This document shows, piece after piece, positions 1 to 11,170 of a DNA stretch of 64,000 nt (position 1 is the first letter of the stretch; every line of letters begins with the position of its first letter). The position numbers and the translations under genes are program-made. Source of the DNA: Dendrobium chrysotoxum (taxonomy: Eukaryota > Streptophyta > Magnoliopsida > Asparagales > Orchidaceae); NCBI GenBank assembly GCA_019925795.1, contig CM034309.1, positions 29,878,729 to 29,942,728 of the forward strand. The letters are read 5' to 3'. The notes under the pieces were generated by a model. That model worked only from the letters and a program-made list of their open reading frames with translations, was not told where the DNA came from and made no database searches.

Positions 1-970
1 ATAGTAAAAGAAAAGTACATAATCTCAACCACATTTACATAAGCTTAAACTTGATAATATACCTCTTAGGTATTTTTTAGAGGGTTAACTTAGGTTAGCA
101 TCACTCACCGCTACTCCTCATTTTATCCCCTTTTTTGTCTCAAAATGAATGTTTTTTCTTAAATAACATATTAATAAAAAAATTTTCAGAGTCTCAAACC
201 ATTGAGCCACCACCAACTTTGATATGATTTTGATCAAGTGGCTAAAATCGTTATACATTTAACCCTACAATTAGCAAGGTGCACAGTTAGCCCTACTATC
301 ATGGAGAAGCCTTAAAACCCATGGATTCCCTAACCTTAGACACAAGATAGGAGATGATCCAACCACTGTTCAGTCCCATGTATTATGCATATAAAAATTG
401 ATCATATGGTTCATTTTTCTATCAATATTCATCTCTAAAAATGTCAACTCAAATATGTGCCTATGGATTCACTCAAGTGTTGTTGTACCAATTAACAAGG
501 TGGCTTTTAAGAATTTATAAAAATTATAGAGCACTAAAAATAAAAATATTGAAAATAATTTTATTAAATTTAGAAATTTATTCTATATTTTTATTTAATA
601 AAGATATATCTCAATTCATCCAAAAAAAATTATATAATCAAAGTAAGGTTTCAATGATTTCATAATTCATTATATAATTTAATAAATTATAAAAAATTTA
701 AATAAATTATATAAATTCCCTTTATACTTATACAAATTACTCATGCATATTTCATATTTTTCATGATTTATTTAATATTTTATAATTATTTCATTGCATT
801 AAATAATCTTCGTAAAAATTTAAAAAATATTTATAAATTTTTAAGGTTGTTTAAATGTTTTCGTAATACTATGTACTTATGTCACTATTTTAAATATTCC
901 AAATAATTTTAAGATTTACAAACTTATTTATTTTTCGCTAAAAATTATTAAAAATATATCGGCACACATT
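1..970. other. AT-rich intergenic DNA
   Basis: No gene recognised. Very AT-rich with many short A/T runs. The only reading frame of any length (441-665, 74 codons) has low-complexity Ile/Lys/Leu composition and no recognisable domain, so I do not call it a gene. Confidence 0.6.
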
Positions 971-1440
971 AAACATCTTAAAAATTGGTCATCTGTGCCT
1001 TTGGACCGGGTGCCGGAGACGTCGATGCCAGCGCGTTTCCACGCTCGAGTTCAGATGATTTGGTGGGTGCAAAAATGAGTGTCTGTCGCGTGGCTTCCAG
1101 CTATAACCTTTATTTTCCACGTCACATCACACGTCGCGCTCGCGCTCAGTCTTCGGTCCGGGTTTAGAATACGGGTCGAACCCGAACCAACAGACCTGGC
1201 CCACTGGTTTCAGCGCGCTGGGTTTTGGGCCGACGAACCTCTGCTGCGACAGAGACTTGCTGGCAGTTTTTTCTATCCTCCTGTAGCTCAGCGACAGCTT
1301 TGTAGTCCATTCCCGAAAAAAGAACAGCTTTATAGAAGAAAACTACTAATGAAAACGTGATTGCTCAGCTTTGGCAGTGTGGCTCAGCGCCTGTCACTCC
1401 TTGGCTATAGTAGCAAAAATAGTAGGGGATTATAGCTTCA
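971..1440. other. GC-richer island without recognisable gene
   Basis: Base composition rises sharply against both flanks, with many CpG sites between about 1000 and 1260. Two short overlapping frames (60 and 93 codons) match nothing I recognise. The part around 1155-1200 resembles the CCGAACC/GGGTCGAACC-rich ends of decayed hAT-like elements seen elsewhere in this window. Most likely a decayed transposon or promoter fragment; function unknown. Confidence 0.35.
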
Positions 1441-1612
1441 AATGGAGCGCTAATTAGTTCATTTTTTTTTTATTTTTTTTTTAAATATTGTTAATATTCT
1501 AGTTTAAATTATGCTAATTTTAAGTTTATATTTTCATACTTTTTTAATTTATATTTTATAAATCCACAACTAGCTTTTGTTCATATGTTATAAGTATATA
1601 TTAGATGTGTAA

Positions 1613-1733
1613 TTTAGATTTTATTTGGGCTTTTTTACTATTTTTTAAAAAGTTTTCTGTACAAAAATTAAAAATTTTGTACTAAAGATCTACTTTAAGT
1701 AGTAGTGAAAAAGATATCCCAAACGAAATCTTA
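1613..1733. mobile_element. Foldback MITE, family A, copy 1
   Basis: Both ends carry the family A terminal inverted repeat (left TTTAGATTTTATTTGGG, right CCCAAACGAAATCTTA) around an AT-rich hairpin of about 120 bp. The arms contain the family signature in which a run like TTTTTTACTG is mirrored by a CAGTAAAAAA-like run. Diverged copy. No coding capacity. Confidence 0.65.
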
Positions 1734-1739
1734 GCCAAG

Positions 1740-2580
1740 CACACATGAGTTGGCTCGAGCTCAATTAGATAAATGATTGATGAGCTGAATTCGATGAGCT
1801 AATAAGTAAAATTTGAACCAACCTTAATTTGACTTGTCAATCGCCTAATTTAAAAAACATTAATATTAAACACTTAAAAATAATAAAAAATTTAATAAGT
1901 TTAATAAAATTTTTTAAAAATATTTAAAATTTATATTTCTCTTCATTATTTAAAGTTATTTTTTATTATTTTTAATTTTAAATTTTATTCTTTTTATCAT
2001 TTATTATAAAATTTTTAAAACTGCTATAAATAAGAATTATTTTTTTCTTTCATTAAAAATGAGTCTGCTCATGAGCGAACTCAAACTTATAATTTATGCC
2101 CAAATTTGAACTCAATTAACCAATCAAGCTCAGCTCGACTATTTTGCACCATAAAATATGTATTATACTTTGAATTCATTATTTAAAAAAAACTATGGCC
2201 TCAAAAGTACACCTATGGCACCTGTGGTGGGGTCAGGTAGATTTTTTTTAATTATTATCTAGTGTGAGTAGTTAAGATTGTCAATAAAAGGAAATTTTCT
2301 TAGGATTTGTGCTACTTTCCACCTAGCTAGCACTTAGCAACAAGCTCAATCAGTACTCCTTAAATAATTAACTAATATAATTATGAGCTATTATCACTGA
2401 TTACTTTAAAAGTGTGATTAAGTATTTAAATAATCTACATTAGCTACAAATCTGTAACTAAAAATCACACCTACTTATATTTATAAACATACTTTTTAAC
2501 GTGTGGCTGTTGTTTACGTTTTAAACTGTTTTAGATATTTTTTTATATAAAAACATCGATGATAATCTCTTTAGTTAAAT
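1740..2580. other. AT-rich intergenic DNA with decayed repeat
   Basis: No gene seen. Around 1741-1850 and 2050-2140 there are GAGCTC/CTCGAGC-type words like those in the hAT-like elements at 5.8 kb and 35.3 kb, suggesting a very old copy with its middle replaced by A/T-rich DNA. Boundaries cannot be set. Confidence 0.35.
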
Positions 2581-2585
2581 AACAT

Positions 2586-2790
2586 GTAGGCTTCGTTTCC
2601 AACTTTCTTACTGCTTTGTTGTCCAGATCGGTGTCATAATTTTTATTTAGTCACTGCTTTTTTATTGCTTTTAATAAATTTTTTTACTAGAAAGCTATTT
2701 TTTGCATCAACTTTCAAAAAAGTTATTTTCTCTATAGAAACTTTACAACCACCTTTGTAAGAGGCTGAAATCATCCCAAATGGATCCTTA
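2586..2790. mobile_element. Foldback MITE, family A, diverged copy 2
   Basis: The left end reads TAGGCTTCGTTT followed by CTTTCTTACTGC, the family A arm. The right end has CATCCCAAATGGATCCTTA, a diverged inverse copy. Internal ACTAGAAAGCTATTTT matches the family's CTAAAAAGCTGCTTT. About 205 bp, longer than the usual 110-120 bp, so a second insertion or duplication is likely. Confidence 0.4.
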
Positions 2791-2821
2791 GTTATGAAAC
2801 AGCCCAAACTCTTAATTAACG

Positions 2822-2945
2822 ACATATGAGCTGCTTTGGCCTAAGGGCCCCATGATTTTGTTGTGTTGGTGTAACTTTCTAGTAGGTCACCCATCTAAGA
2901 ATTGTTCTGGGATGAGCACACTTAATTGTGGAGTTTCTTAATAAA
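2822..2945 (-). repeat. 5S rRNA-derived sequence, possible Cassandra-type TRIM LTR
   Basis: Read on the minus strand, 2864-2940 follows the plant 5S rRNA internal-promoter region: an AACTCCACAATTAAGTGTGC stretch (compare the box A/C region of 5S), then GATGGGTGACCT (the conserved 3' part), each with a few changes. The minus-strand downstream part (2822-2862) has GGGGCCCTTAGGCCAAAGC, a kind of sequence I associate with 5S-bearing LTRs. Known biology: Cassandra TRIMs of vascular plants carry 5S promoter sequence in their LTRs. I infer a decayed LTR or a 5S-derived SINE. No second LTR is visible. Confidence 0.5.
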
Positions 2946-3430
2946 ATTTCAACCATTACACCAAAAAGACGCATATTTAAGAGTTTAGTTTCTTTTACTT
3001 AAGGGTTTTCACAAGTTACCTAAGTATTATACAATGTTTTAAGAAAGTATGCAAGCCTAAAGGTCTATTTTGGACAACTTGCTCATTGCTTTTCTTGCAG
3101 ATAACAATCACAATTTTGTTTGACTACAATTTTCTTGCTCTTTTTTTATCGTTTGTCAAAAATTTCTTTGGTGAAAAAGCCATTTTTTGCTACCAGAGCA
3201 GTGAAGGGTATCAATATTTGACACAACTCGAAAACCCTACCAGAAAATTTCGGGTTATGATCAACTTGTCAGTGAAACGGGACAGGTTCGAGTTCAATAA
3301 GTCTACCCATTTCAAAAATTGGGTCGGATTTGGTTTGACCTAAAAACCTAGGAATGACTTGGAACCACCCCGTTGTACACGAAATGAAGAAATCCCGATT
3401 TCCGCCAGCACTCCGGCACTCGCCAGTCAA

Positions 3431-3660
3431 CCATAGGCGGATCCCCCTTTACCTAAGGGTGGGCAAATGCCCACCCTCAAAAAAAAATTTAAATATTTAG
3501 AGGGGATATTTTAGGTAATTTGGGTATTCCCCCCCCCCCCCCCCCCCCCCTCAAAATTTTTTTTGTCCTAATTTTATCAATCCTAAGCGATTTTGCCCAT
3601 CCCCCACAAAATTTTTTTTTTTTTGCCCACCCTGAAAAAAGAAGCTGGATTCGCCCATGC
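3431..3660. mobile_element. Possible small TIR element with GC-rich hairpin
   Basis: The left end reads CATAGGCGGATCC. The right end GGATTCGCCCATG is its near inverse complement. Inside is a perfect inverted repeat, GGGTGGGC AAAT GCCCACCC, at about 3456-3475, and a repeated GCCCACCCT word near 3628. About 230 bp, non-coding. A 22-base C run sits in the middle. No target duplication is clear, so this is a candidate only. Confidence 0.35.
3529..3550. repeat. C homopolymer, 22 bases
   Basis: Unbroken run of 22 C (3529-3550) inside the candidate small element. The proline-rich frame crossing it is an artefact of this run. Confidence 0.95.
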
Positions 3661-3915
3661 AGTCAACCCGACCTCACGGTCCCAGTTCACCCTTCCCAGA
3701 GCCACCGTCTCCCTCACACCGAAGTAGGCAGATACGCCGACGCTTAGTTTGAGTCTAAACATGTCTGCGGGTCGGGTCAACACGATAACCCATGTGGGTT
3801 AGTTCGGGTTGAAATACCTGACCTGTTTGCAAAAATGGGTTGGGTCAACTAGTGTTGGGTCAGTTCTGGGTTCGACCCGAACCCGACTCGTGACACAATT
3901 TTGACAGCCCTAAGA

Positions 3916-4979
3916 ATAGTTAAGTTGTTTTCACCACAACAACTTTATAACAAACTTTATAAAATTCTATAATTAATCCAAACAAAATCTTAATATATAA
4001 GCAATGTGTCTAAAATTTTTCATTAATAATAAATAATAAATCAGGAAATATATGACTCAAATTTATGAATTGGAATAATAAATATTTTTAAATCATAAAG
4101 CCACGAATTCTTTCACTCTATGAATACTTTTTAAGAAAATAAAACAAATACATAATTTTTAGTTATAAAAAAAATTGATTTAAAACTCAAAATTGTAATA
4201 GTGATTGGTCACTAGATTTTTAAGAAAAATCATCTTTGATATCTCATGATTCTTGTTAAATAGTACTGCATCCAATATAAGAAAATATCACATTAAAGTA
4301 AAAAATTTTACATTGAAAAATAAAAAAAAAACGTGCTAGAATTTTATGCTTTATTATATGCTATAAAATTATTTTTATTGTATTTTTTAAAAATTTAGTT
4401 CAACTGTTATTGCATGTGTTAGAATATTCATAACAGTCGGAAAACAAATTTATCACGTATATTTTAGAAGACAAATTTGCACACATATGTAAATTGAGAG
4501 AAGCTCCAAAGCGAAATCATAATTTTTAGGCTGAAAATATTAAAAATGGAAAATTTTGGTCTAGCCCAATCTAATGATTCAACTAGGAGCATAAATGAGT
4601 TGAGCCATGATTAAGCTAGTTACTCCTGGCTTGAGCTTAAGCTTAATAAATTAATTAAATTTGGGCTCCAGCTCAAGCTTAATTCTACAACTTGGAGTCT
4701 ACTCATAAGAAGATTATTACTATTCAAGCAATTATTATACTAACATGATAAATAGAATTCGAAACTAAATGATAAATAATAAGAAATCATTTGAAATAAA
4801 GATAAGACATAATTTTTTAAATATTTGAAAAAAATTATATTAAAACTATTGAATTTAAATATATTTTAAGTATATTTTATATTAATAATTTTTAAACAAG
4901 CCAACTGATAGCTAACAAGTCAAGTTAGCTAGGTTGGCTCAAGCTTGACTTGTTAGCTTATCGAGATTATGTGATAGTT
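3916..4979. other. AT-rich intergenic DNA
   Basis: No gene recognised. The stretch just before (about 3690-3915) is rich in GGGTTCGACCCGAACCC-like words and ends TTTTGACAGCCCTAAG, resembling a hAT right terminus, but I could not find its left partner. 4560-4960 contains scattered GAGTTGAGC/GCTCAAGC words that look like another decayed hAT-like copy. Confidence 0.4.
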
Positions 4980-6420
4980 AATGCTTGTTATGGTCACTCT
5001 CCGTATAGCATTGTAGTTCAAAGGATGTTGGGTAATCGACTTGGTCATTCTTCTTTTATAAGGAGATTGGGAAAATGGGTGTCCCTTGTCAATTGTTGGT
5101 AGAAGTCTACTAATGATGGAAGGGGATCAACAGAGACTAGTCAACATTCGGTGGTTTAACTTGGTTGCTCTCCTCCTTATAGAAGAGGTGAGAAAATGCC
5201 CAAAAGGCTTACATCATGCATTAGTGGTTGATGAGCGTTGCACATTACTCTTTGGTATAATGCCAACAATAAATGTTGGAGGTTGGGTGATATTGAGCGG
5301 TTTGACACAATCATTTTACTTATAAGAAAGAGAACCAATTGCATCTGACAAATAATGAGGAATTTTAAGGTCAAACTACATTGAGTATTTTAACTCAATG
5401 GTTCTCCTTATAAGAGGGAATATTAGACAAGCAAAAAGTCTTGTATAGGATGATGATGGCCGACAAATATGAGACATCAATCTTTTATTTATACTGGAAG
5501 ATTGTCAGTGAGGAATATCAGAGGTTCGTCGAATTTGACTATTTGGCTCAATCATTTTTGTTATAAGAGGGACACTGAGCAACTTGAAAGATGGGCGTTT
5601 GGCACTGGTGGCTAACAAATGTTCGAGGTTAGTCATTGGTGTGCGTCTAGTAATGGCCAAAAATAAACATCAATGGTTGGAAAACTTTGGGCAATCAGAT
5701 GATCAAGAAGGCATCGATCAAAAATAATTACTAGTGGACATCAAACACAACTCTTTAATATGCATCATGCAAAGATCAAAGAAGTGGATAAGGCATTGAT
5801 AAGATTTTATAAGATGATATTACTTGGTCAATCTTAGGGGTGTAAGTGAGTCGAGCCGGCTCGCAAGCTCATGAGCCAGCTTAATTCACTAATAATATTT
5901 TTAAAATATTTTTTATTTTATTTATTAAATTTGAACCCGCCTAATCCTGCCTAAAAATTAATACTAAATGTTTTAATCCTGATTCCCGCCTAATCCCGCT
6001 CGAATTCGAGGCGGACAACGCTCGAGGCCCTTGCGTGGCTCAAGACAGTCGCGTCTACTCGTACTGTGTGCCTATGGGACGAGTGTGGAAGGCGATGACG
6101 GGTCCGGACTGTGTGCGGAAAACATCGGGCCGTGGAAGACGGCGAGACGCCCGACTACCGGAGGCTCGCAAGTTCGAACAACGGGCGAATTCAAGCTGCT
6201 CGACGAGCCCGTTTCAATGTCGCGACTCGACTCGTTTACACCCCTAGTCATTCTCCATAAAGAACAAGATATCAAGCTACCAATAAAGCTTGTTTGCATT
6301 AGAAATCAAATGTCGATAGTCAATCTATGTTAAGTGATGGTGACAATAGACATCGATCTTGGTTAATAGATAATGTATGATGAAATTAATAATGAGTTTC
6401 ACCATTAGTTGAGATTCTAC
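4980..6420. repeat. Degenerate tandem repeat, interrupted by a hAT MITE
   Basis: A loose repeat of roughly 100-140 bp recurs. The clearest mark is a CTCCTTATAAGAGG-like core at about 5050, 5170, 5315, 5400 and 5555, next to ACATCAA-type words. A similar core (GGTTGCTCTCC) appears near 53355, so this region and the 53-59 kb repeat may share an origin. No coding frame is conserved between units. The hAT MITE at 5835-6246 interrupts it. Confidence 0.45.
5835..6246. mobile_element. hAT-type non-autonomous element (412 bp)
   Basis: The left end TAGGGGTGTAAGTGAGTCGA and right end TCGACTCGTTTACACCCCTA are inverted repeats of about 20 bp. Flanks GTCAATCT (5827-5834) and GTCATTCT (6247-6254) form an 8-bp target duplication with one mismatch, the hAT hallmark. 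The interior is GC-rich to the right (6000-6230), and the 100- and 70-codon frames there have no recognisable domain. No transposase. Confidence 0.8.
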
Positions 6421-7344
6421 ATTTCACGTTGGTGTTAGGGATTGTCCATTGACAACCAAATTTTTGGGATAACAACAATGGGTGTTGATCAATTACCATC
6501 ATCTAATGAAAACAACAGTAGTTCTAATACTCCTAAATCACCTAAAGCCAGCATTGATGCAATCTCCACTTGACATGTGAACCTTATCATCATTACTATA
6601 ATACTTTGATTATCAATGTCTAAATCCTGCTTTTTAACCAGGAGCCGTTCATGCATGCTCTTGAAAATCCCTTCTTAGGAATTTCTCTAGAAGGACTTCT
6701 TAACATTTTTCTTGGCTGCCCTTCTCTTTGAATATCTTTCAAAAATATTATTTCCTCAAGGAAGGTCACCATAACCTCAATGAACCTATTATAAGACTTA
6801 TTTTATCTTATCTACGAAAGACCCCTTCTCAAATGATTTCCCACAACAAAATTCTATCGTACTAATTTTGATCTTCTGTAGAGTCAAGCTTAATTAATAT
6901 GTTAAATCACATCTTTAAGGGAAAAAAAAAAGAATTATTAGCATTCACTAAGCTCAGTATATCTCTATAGTATGATGTCGTGTCATAACATTCCTTAGAA
7001 GTGTGAGAAAAATGGCACAAGAGTAACACAACCCTATTATCTACCATCACATTTACATATTTTAATGATAAATAACAAAATTTAAATTATTAATATATAA
7101 TTTAATGGGCTTCCATTTCGGTATTTAAGCAAATTCAATATCAACTTCAAATAAAGCTATTATCAAGGGATTTTGATCATCCACAAGCTTAACTCAAGCC
7201 CTAATTCTTACATAATTATTTTCTCAAAGAAAAAAAAGTCCTTTTCTGGTATTGATTAATTAATCAAATTAATCAAAAGAAAAAAAAGGTCCTTTTCTGA
7301 AAAAAAAGGTCCTCTTCTGAATACTGGATGTTTACACAGCTCAC
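6421..7344. other. Intergenic DNA
   Basis: No gene, RNA or transposon end recognised. A short duplicated GGTCCTTTTCTGA/GGTCCTCTTCTGA motif lies at about 7288-7318, just before the SINE-like copy. Confidence 0.5.
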
Positions 7345-7463
7345 CTCGGCATGTTGGTTGAGAGCTTAGGCTACCAACTAAGAGGTTTTGGGTTCGAGTC
7401 TTTGTGTATGCGTTGTGTGTGTGACTTTGCATTAATTGTCCTAAATGTCCCAAATAAAAAAAA
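7345..7463 (+). mobile_element. tRNA-like SINE copy
   Basis: The head reads ATGTTGGTTGAGAGCTTAGG (A-box-like) and then GGGTTCGAGTC (7390-7400), a good RNA polymerase III B box. This is followed by a TTTGTGT...GACTTTGCATTAATTG body and a short A-rich tail (about 7454-7463). A related sequence lies at 60214-60430. The arms do not fold into a full tRNA cloverleaf, so I call it a tRNA-derived SINE, not a tRNA gene. Confidence 0.55.
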
Positions 7464-7469
7464 GGTATT

Positions 7470-8210
7470 GGACATTTTCGATCATATGAAGAAAAAAAGG
7501 TTCTTTTCTAGATCACTAAGAGAGCCTTTTTATTCATCTTCTTATTTTCATCCTTAATCACATCCGAAGGATATTCTCCATGACTTTCTTCAAAAACTAT
7601 CGTTGGATTAACTTACATTATAATTTGGTTGGGCGGAGCCAAAATTAATTAGCCACAGGGGCAGAATCTGTCTCTCTTTTGAGGGTGGACAAAATAAAAT
7701 GATTAAATGCATAATTTTAGGTATGAAATAAAATAAAGAATTTCTTTCGTAAAATTTGAAGAATTACATTTATTGAAGATAAGAAAAATAATTAAAATGC
7801 TTATTTTTCTAAGAAAAAAAATTGTGGACAATTGTCTAGCCTGAGCCCTTCTTGGTTCCATTCCTGGGTGTGACTAAGTTTTTTATTTGGGTGAGATATG
7901 CACTTGATATTATAGCAATATTATATCTTTAGATACATTAGGTGATATAAAGTAAAACATCTTTGGGGATACTAATGTCCTCTAGATTTATAAGAGTAAT
8001 TTGACTGTCATAATATTCAAAACAATTAAGGCACTGTCTCTATTACAAGGTGTGATTTCAAGGGTTGCTTCAAATATTTCCTTATTAATGTTGGAGCATC
8101 ATTTTTTAGAAATATAACAAGTAATTAGTTTCTTAATTGCAAAAAATGTTTTAAACAAAGTTCATGCCGCCATTCCATTCACTCGTAAAAAGCTTTAATC
8201 TATGTTACGA
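7470..8210. other. Intergenic DNA with possible decayed element
   Basis: No gene recognised. GGGCGGAGCCAAAATTAA at about 7631 and a TTGGTTCCATTCCTGG word at about 7852 could be the two ends of a small decayed element, but pairing is weak and no target duplication is evident. Confidence 0.35.
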
Positions 8211-8321
8211 CTTAGGTTTCGTTCGGAACAATTTTTTGCCAATGTTTTTTTCATTGATTTAAAAAAAAGTATAAAGTTATTTTAGAAAGAGATAAAAAAA
8301 CTAATCCAAACGAATTCTTAG
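8211..8321. mobile_element. Foldback MITE, family A, copy 3
   Basis: CTTAGGTTTCGTTCGGAAC on the left is mirrored by ATCCAAACGAATTCTTAG on the right, about 111 bp. The centre holds an AAAAAAGTATAAAG loop. Typical size for the family. Confidence 0.65.
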
Positions 8322-8860
8322 TAATCTTATGAATAATGATCATATAAGAATTACATGTTAAACTTGTTCACAAGAAAGTTGAAATAATATAAATCATTTG
8401 CAATGCCATTTAGATCAAATGGCCATCAAACTTGTTGATGTAATAGTCATACTCATTATATTCCTCTTTAAGCTTTGATACTAATTATTAATAAAATACT
8501 ATTTTTAATACAGAAGCACCCACAAAAAATAATAAAATAATAAAAAAGACCAAACATTGCTAGTGGGCCTCAAAATTTACATTACTTTGCCAAACTTTTA
8601 GCCTACATTGAGGAAAGAGGAGAGCTATCAATCACTCTTAAAAACTCATATAAGCACACAAATATATAGTGCATAAAAAATAATGATCTTCCTAAAAAAA
8701 AGTGCATTCAAGGTCATCACAAAAAAGCCTAAAATCTCTTAATTTATAAAAAATTCAAATTCCTCGGAAAATTTAAGAGTACCCAAAAGAAATAAATTTT
8801 AAAATCTAAAAAAAAAAACTCATGGTGGATGCTCCTAGAAGTTCTCTTTTTGTCTCTCTT

Positions 8861-9027
8861 TGGAGAAATTATTACGTGCGATCACTGGACCGTCCAGAGG
8901 CCAATCAGGATGCACCTCATCACTCCGGCACACAGCGGTACACAGCCCCGGTACACAGCAAAATGATGACATTGCGTGCCATGATTCGCCTCCGGACGGC
9001 ATTCGATGACCGCACATAATAATTTCT
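8861..9027. mobile_element. hAT-type MITE, family B, copy 1 (167 bp)
   Basis: The left end is AGAAATTATTACGTGCG preceded by TGG; the right end CGCACATAATAATTTCT is the inverse with one difference. TCTCTCTT occurs immediately outside both ends (8853-8860 and 9028-9035), consistent with the 8-bp hAT target duplication, although a CT-rich word is weak proof alone. The GC-rich interior has no gene. Confidence 0.65.
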
Positions 9028-9039
9028 TCTCTCTTGACA

Positions 9040-9913
9040 TATCTATATTTTTTATTTTCTCGCCAGTAGCAAGACATACCCCATGAAGCACTCGTGGGAA
9101 AGAATTACTTCAGGATATCTTGAGACATAATTAAGATCAGAATGGATATGAATATTTTAAGATTTACACAGCTGAGATTAATTAGTGCAATATATTATAT
9201 CATTTGTAAGTACTCATCTCAATGCAAATCCAGAAACATTCAAATCCATATTAACACAAATTGCCTTTCATTTTTTCTTCCAATATTTATAATAGTTTAA
9301 GTGCGAGAATTTAAATCTAAGTTTTATTCAAATACTTATTTGAAGCTAACACATACATAATAATAAGATTTGAAACAAATTTGCCGAACCTATTCAAATT
9401 CAAGAGCATAATTTAAATAATATTTAAGTTTATTGGTGAGTATATGATGTGGTGGATCGCCAAAGAAATGAATCTACTAGAAGGAACACCTAAATTTTTA
9501 GAAAAAACTAAGCTCAAAATGATATCATATTGACCATCCCTCATACTCCCCTTACATTAGCTAGATATAAAGCAAATAGAACATTCTAGAATATTCTAGA
9601 AAAGAGGTATAAAAATATATAAACTACTCCTAAGATATGTTTTAACTAATATGATCCACATCATTATGTTTCTCAACTATTAAATATAAGATTAAATATA
9701 AATGTCACTTAATAATTTTACATGCGTGTAAATGCAAGAAAAGAAAAGGGAAAAAAAATTCCAAAATCTAGAAGAAACTCAAAATTTGCAAAGGCAAATC
9801 CGACATGATGCAGCCCTGCAAAATTCTGAGAAAATATTATGGTTATACTTTTGTTGCAAATCTCATGCATTAATAAACACTCGAGTCAATACATAAGCAA
9901 GATGCCAACACTT
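9040..9913. other. Intergenic DNA 3' of the RING-H2 gene
   Basis: No gene seen. The last few hundred bases should contain the 3' UTR and poly(A) region of the minus-strand RING-H2 gene; I could not fix a poly(A) signal among many A/T-rich candidates. Confidence 0.45.
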
Positions 9914-10234
9914 TCAATATCCAGGAACAAGGAAAGTGGAGAACCAGATCACAAGCTCATCATTGTAATCCAATTCTCCGAAGGAGAAAAACTTGGCATC
10001 AATGGATAGACGACAGAGAGGACAAGTTCTCCTGCATAGAGCCAGCCATCGATCAACACACTCACGGTGGAACATATGGCGGCATGGTAGCTTCCTTGTT
10101 CCTTCTCCTTCCTCCAGACTCGAAAGGCAGACACAGCAGTCCATTTGAAGCTCTTCTGTGCTGCTTTCTTCACATGTCTTGAAGAAATCTTCAAGGCCAA
10201 GGATTTGGAAGATGAAGGAAATAAAGGAGCTCAT
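9914..10234 (-). CDS. Small RING-H2 finger protein, putative E3 ubiquitin ligase
   Basis: A 106-residue single-exon frame on the minus strand, starting at the ATG at 10234-10232. Residues 33-74 form a complete RING-H2: C33, C36, C51, H53, H56, C59, C71, C74. The conserved W63 and the P72 before Leu are residues usually involved in contacting the E2 enzyme. Known for the family: such domains bind two zinc ions and hand ubiquitin from E2 to a substrate. The N-terminus (SFISFIFQILGL) is hydrophobic and could be a short membrane or amphipathic segment, as in the small RHA2/XERICO-like RING proteins. That kinship is a guess from size and layout. Substrate and pathway unknown. No intron needed; all eight zinc ligands are intact, so probably a real gene. 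Neighbours are transposons only. Confidence 0.8.
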   Translation of the reverse strand: MSSFISFIFQILGLEDFFKTCEESSTEELQMDCCVCLSSLEEGEGTRKLPCRHMFHRECVDRWLALCRRTCPLCRLSIDAKFFSFGELDYNDELVIWFSTFLVPGY

Positions 10235-10418
10235 GATGACTAATATTATTAAATTCCTTTTGAATGGGAATTAAACTAAGTGGTTAGCGGATGGGAGCTC
10301 TTTAATAAGAGTGCTTTTAAGTGTGCTTCTGTGCTTGATGAGAAGATATTGCTTAGATGACAAGGTTGGTTGGAGAAACATGAGTTATATGGTGAGGTGA
10401 GGTTTCAATTCTCAGAAA

Positions 10419-10499
10419 GATTTATGTTGGAATAAAATATTTTTATACTAAAAAATTCTTCATAAAACAGTAACAAAGCTGTCCCAAACGAAACCTTAA
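10419..10499. mobile_element. Foldback MITE, family A, short copy 4
   Basis: The right arm is well kept (CAGTAACAAAGCTGTCCCAAACGAAACCTT read in two pieces). The left arm is reduced to GATTTATGTTGGAAT. About 80 bp, upstream of the RING-H2 gene (about 185 bp before its start codon), so it may lie in that gene's promoter. Confidence 0.55.
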
Positions 10500-11170
10500 T
10501 AGCTCAAGCAACAGCAAAGCGCTACTTGGATTCTTTTTGAAATTTTTAGTAAAGAAGTCTGAATAGAATTAACATTGTCTAGATTGAAAAACCGATTCAT
10601 AGATTGTATAAAATCCTAAGCATTGTTATCAAATTCTGTTTCATGACTGCTGATTCAGGTAAAAAATGAAGCAGGTTGGCGTCAAGGCAAATGATTAGTA
10701 GTTTGTAATGCCACCTAACAGCTTGAGAAATAATGTGAAAAGCATTTCGTTGGTAGAATGTCGGGGTCTTTGTCTAACAGATGGTAGGTAGTACTGCTAG
10801 TCAAATCTAATCTTAATTTTTCTTAGGCTTAAATGGTGGAGGAATTTGACTTGAATTTGTTTTGCCCTATTACTATCATTGGACTGAGGAGAAATTGAGT
10901 GGAAAGAGAGAGGTTTTTGGGTTAAAATTTAAGAAAATAGAGAAAAGAAAAGAAGAAAATGAAGAAGACAGCAATTCTAAGAGATCCTCTCTTCCTTTTT
11001 TTAATTGTTGTAGGTGTTGATAAGTTTTTTTTCTTATGATAAGGTTATTTATTTCTAGCTTTAATGCTTTTTTTTCCTAATGTAAATCAAGTACTTGAAA
11101 ATCATTTGACATGAATTGATTTATGACACATTATTTGGAGGAGAATGTCGTTTCTCTGAAATCATGACTT

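Noticed and set aside
441..665. 74-codon frame
   Set aside because: AT-rich composition, no domain, no promoter context.
3520..3783. Proline-rich frame and antisense frame
   Set aside because: Start in the 22-base C run; no domain.
7345..7463. Possible tRNA gene
   Set aside because: A and B boxes are present but acceptor and anticodon stems do not pair and an A-rich tail follows; SINE is the better reading.
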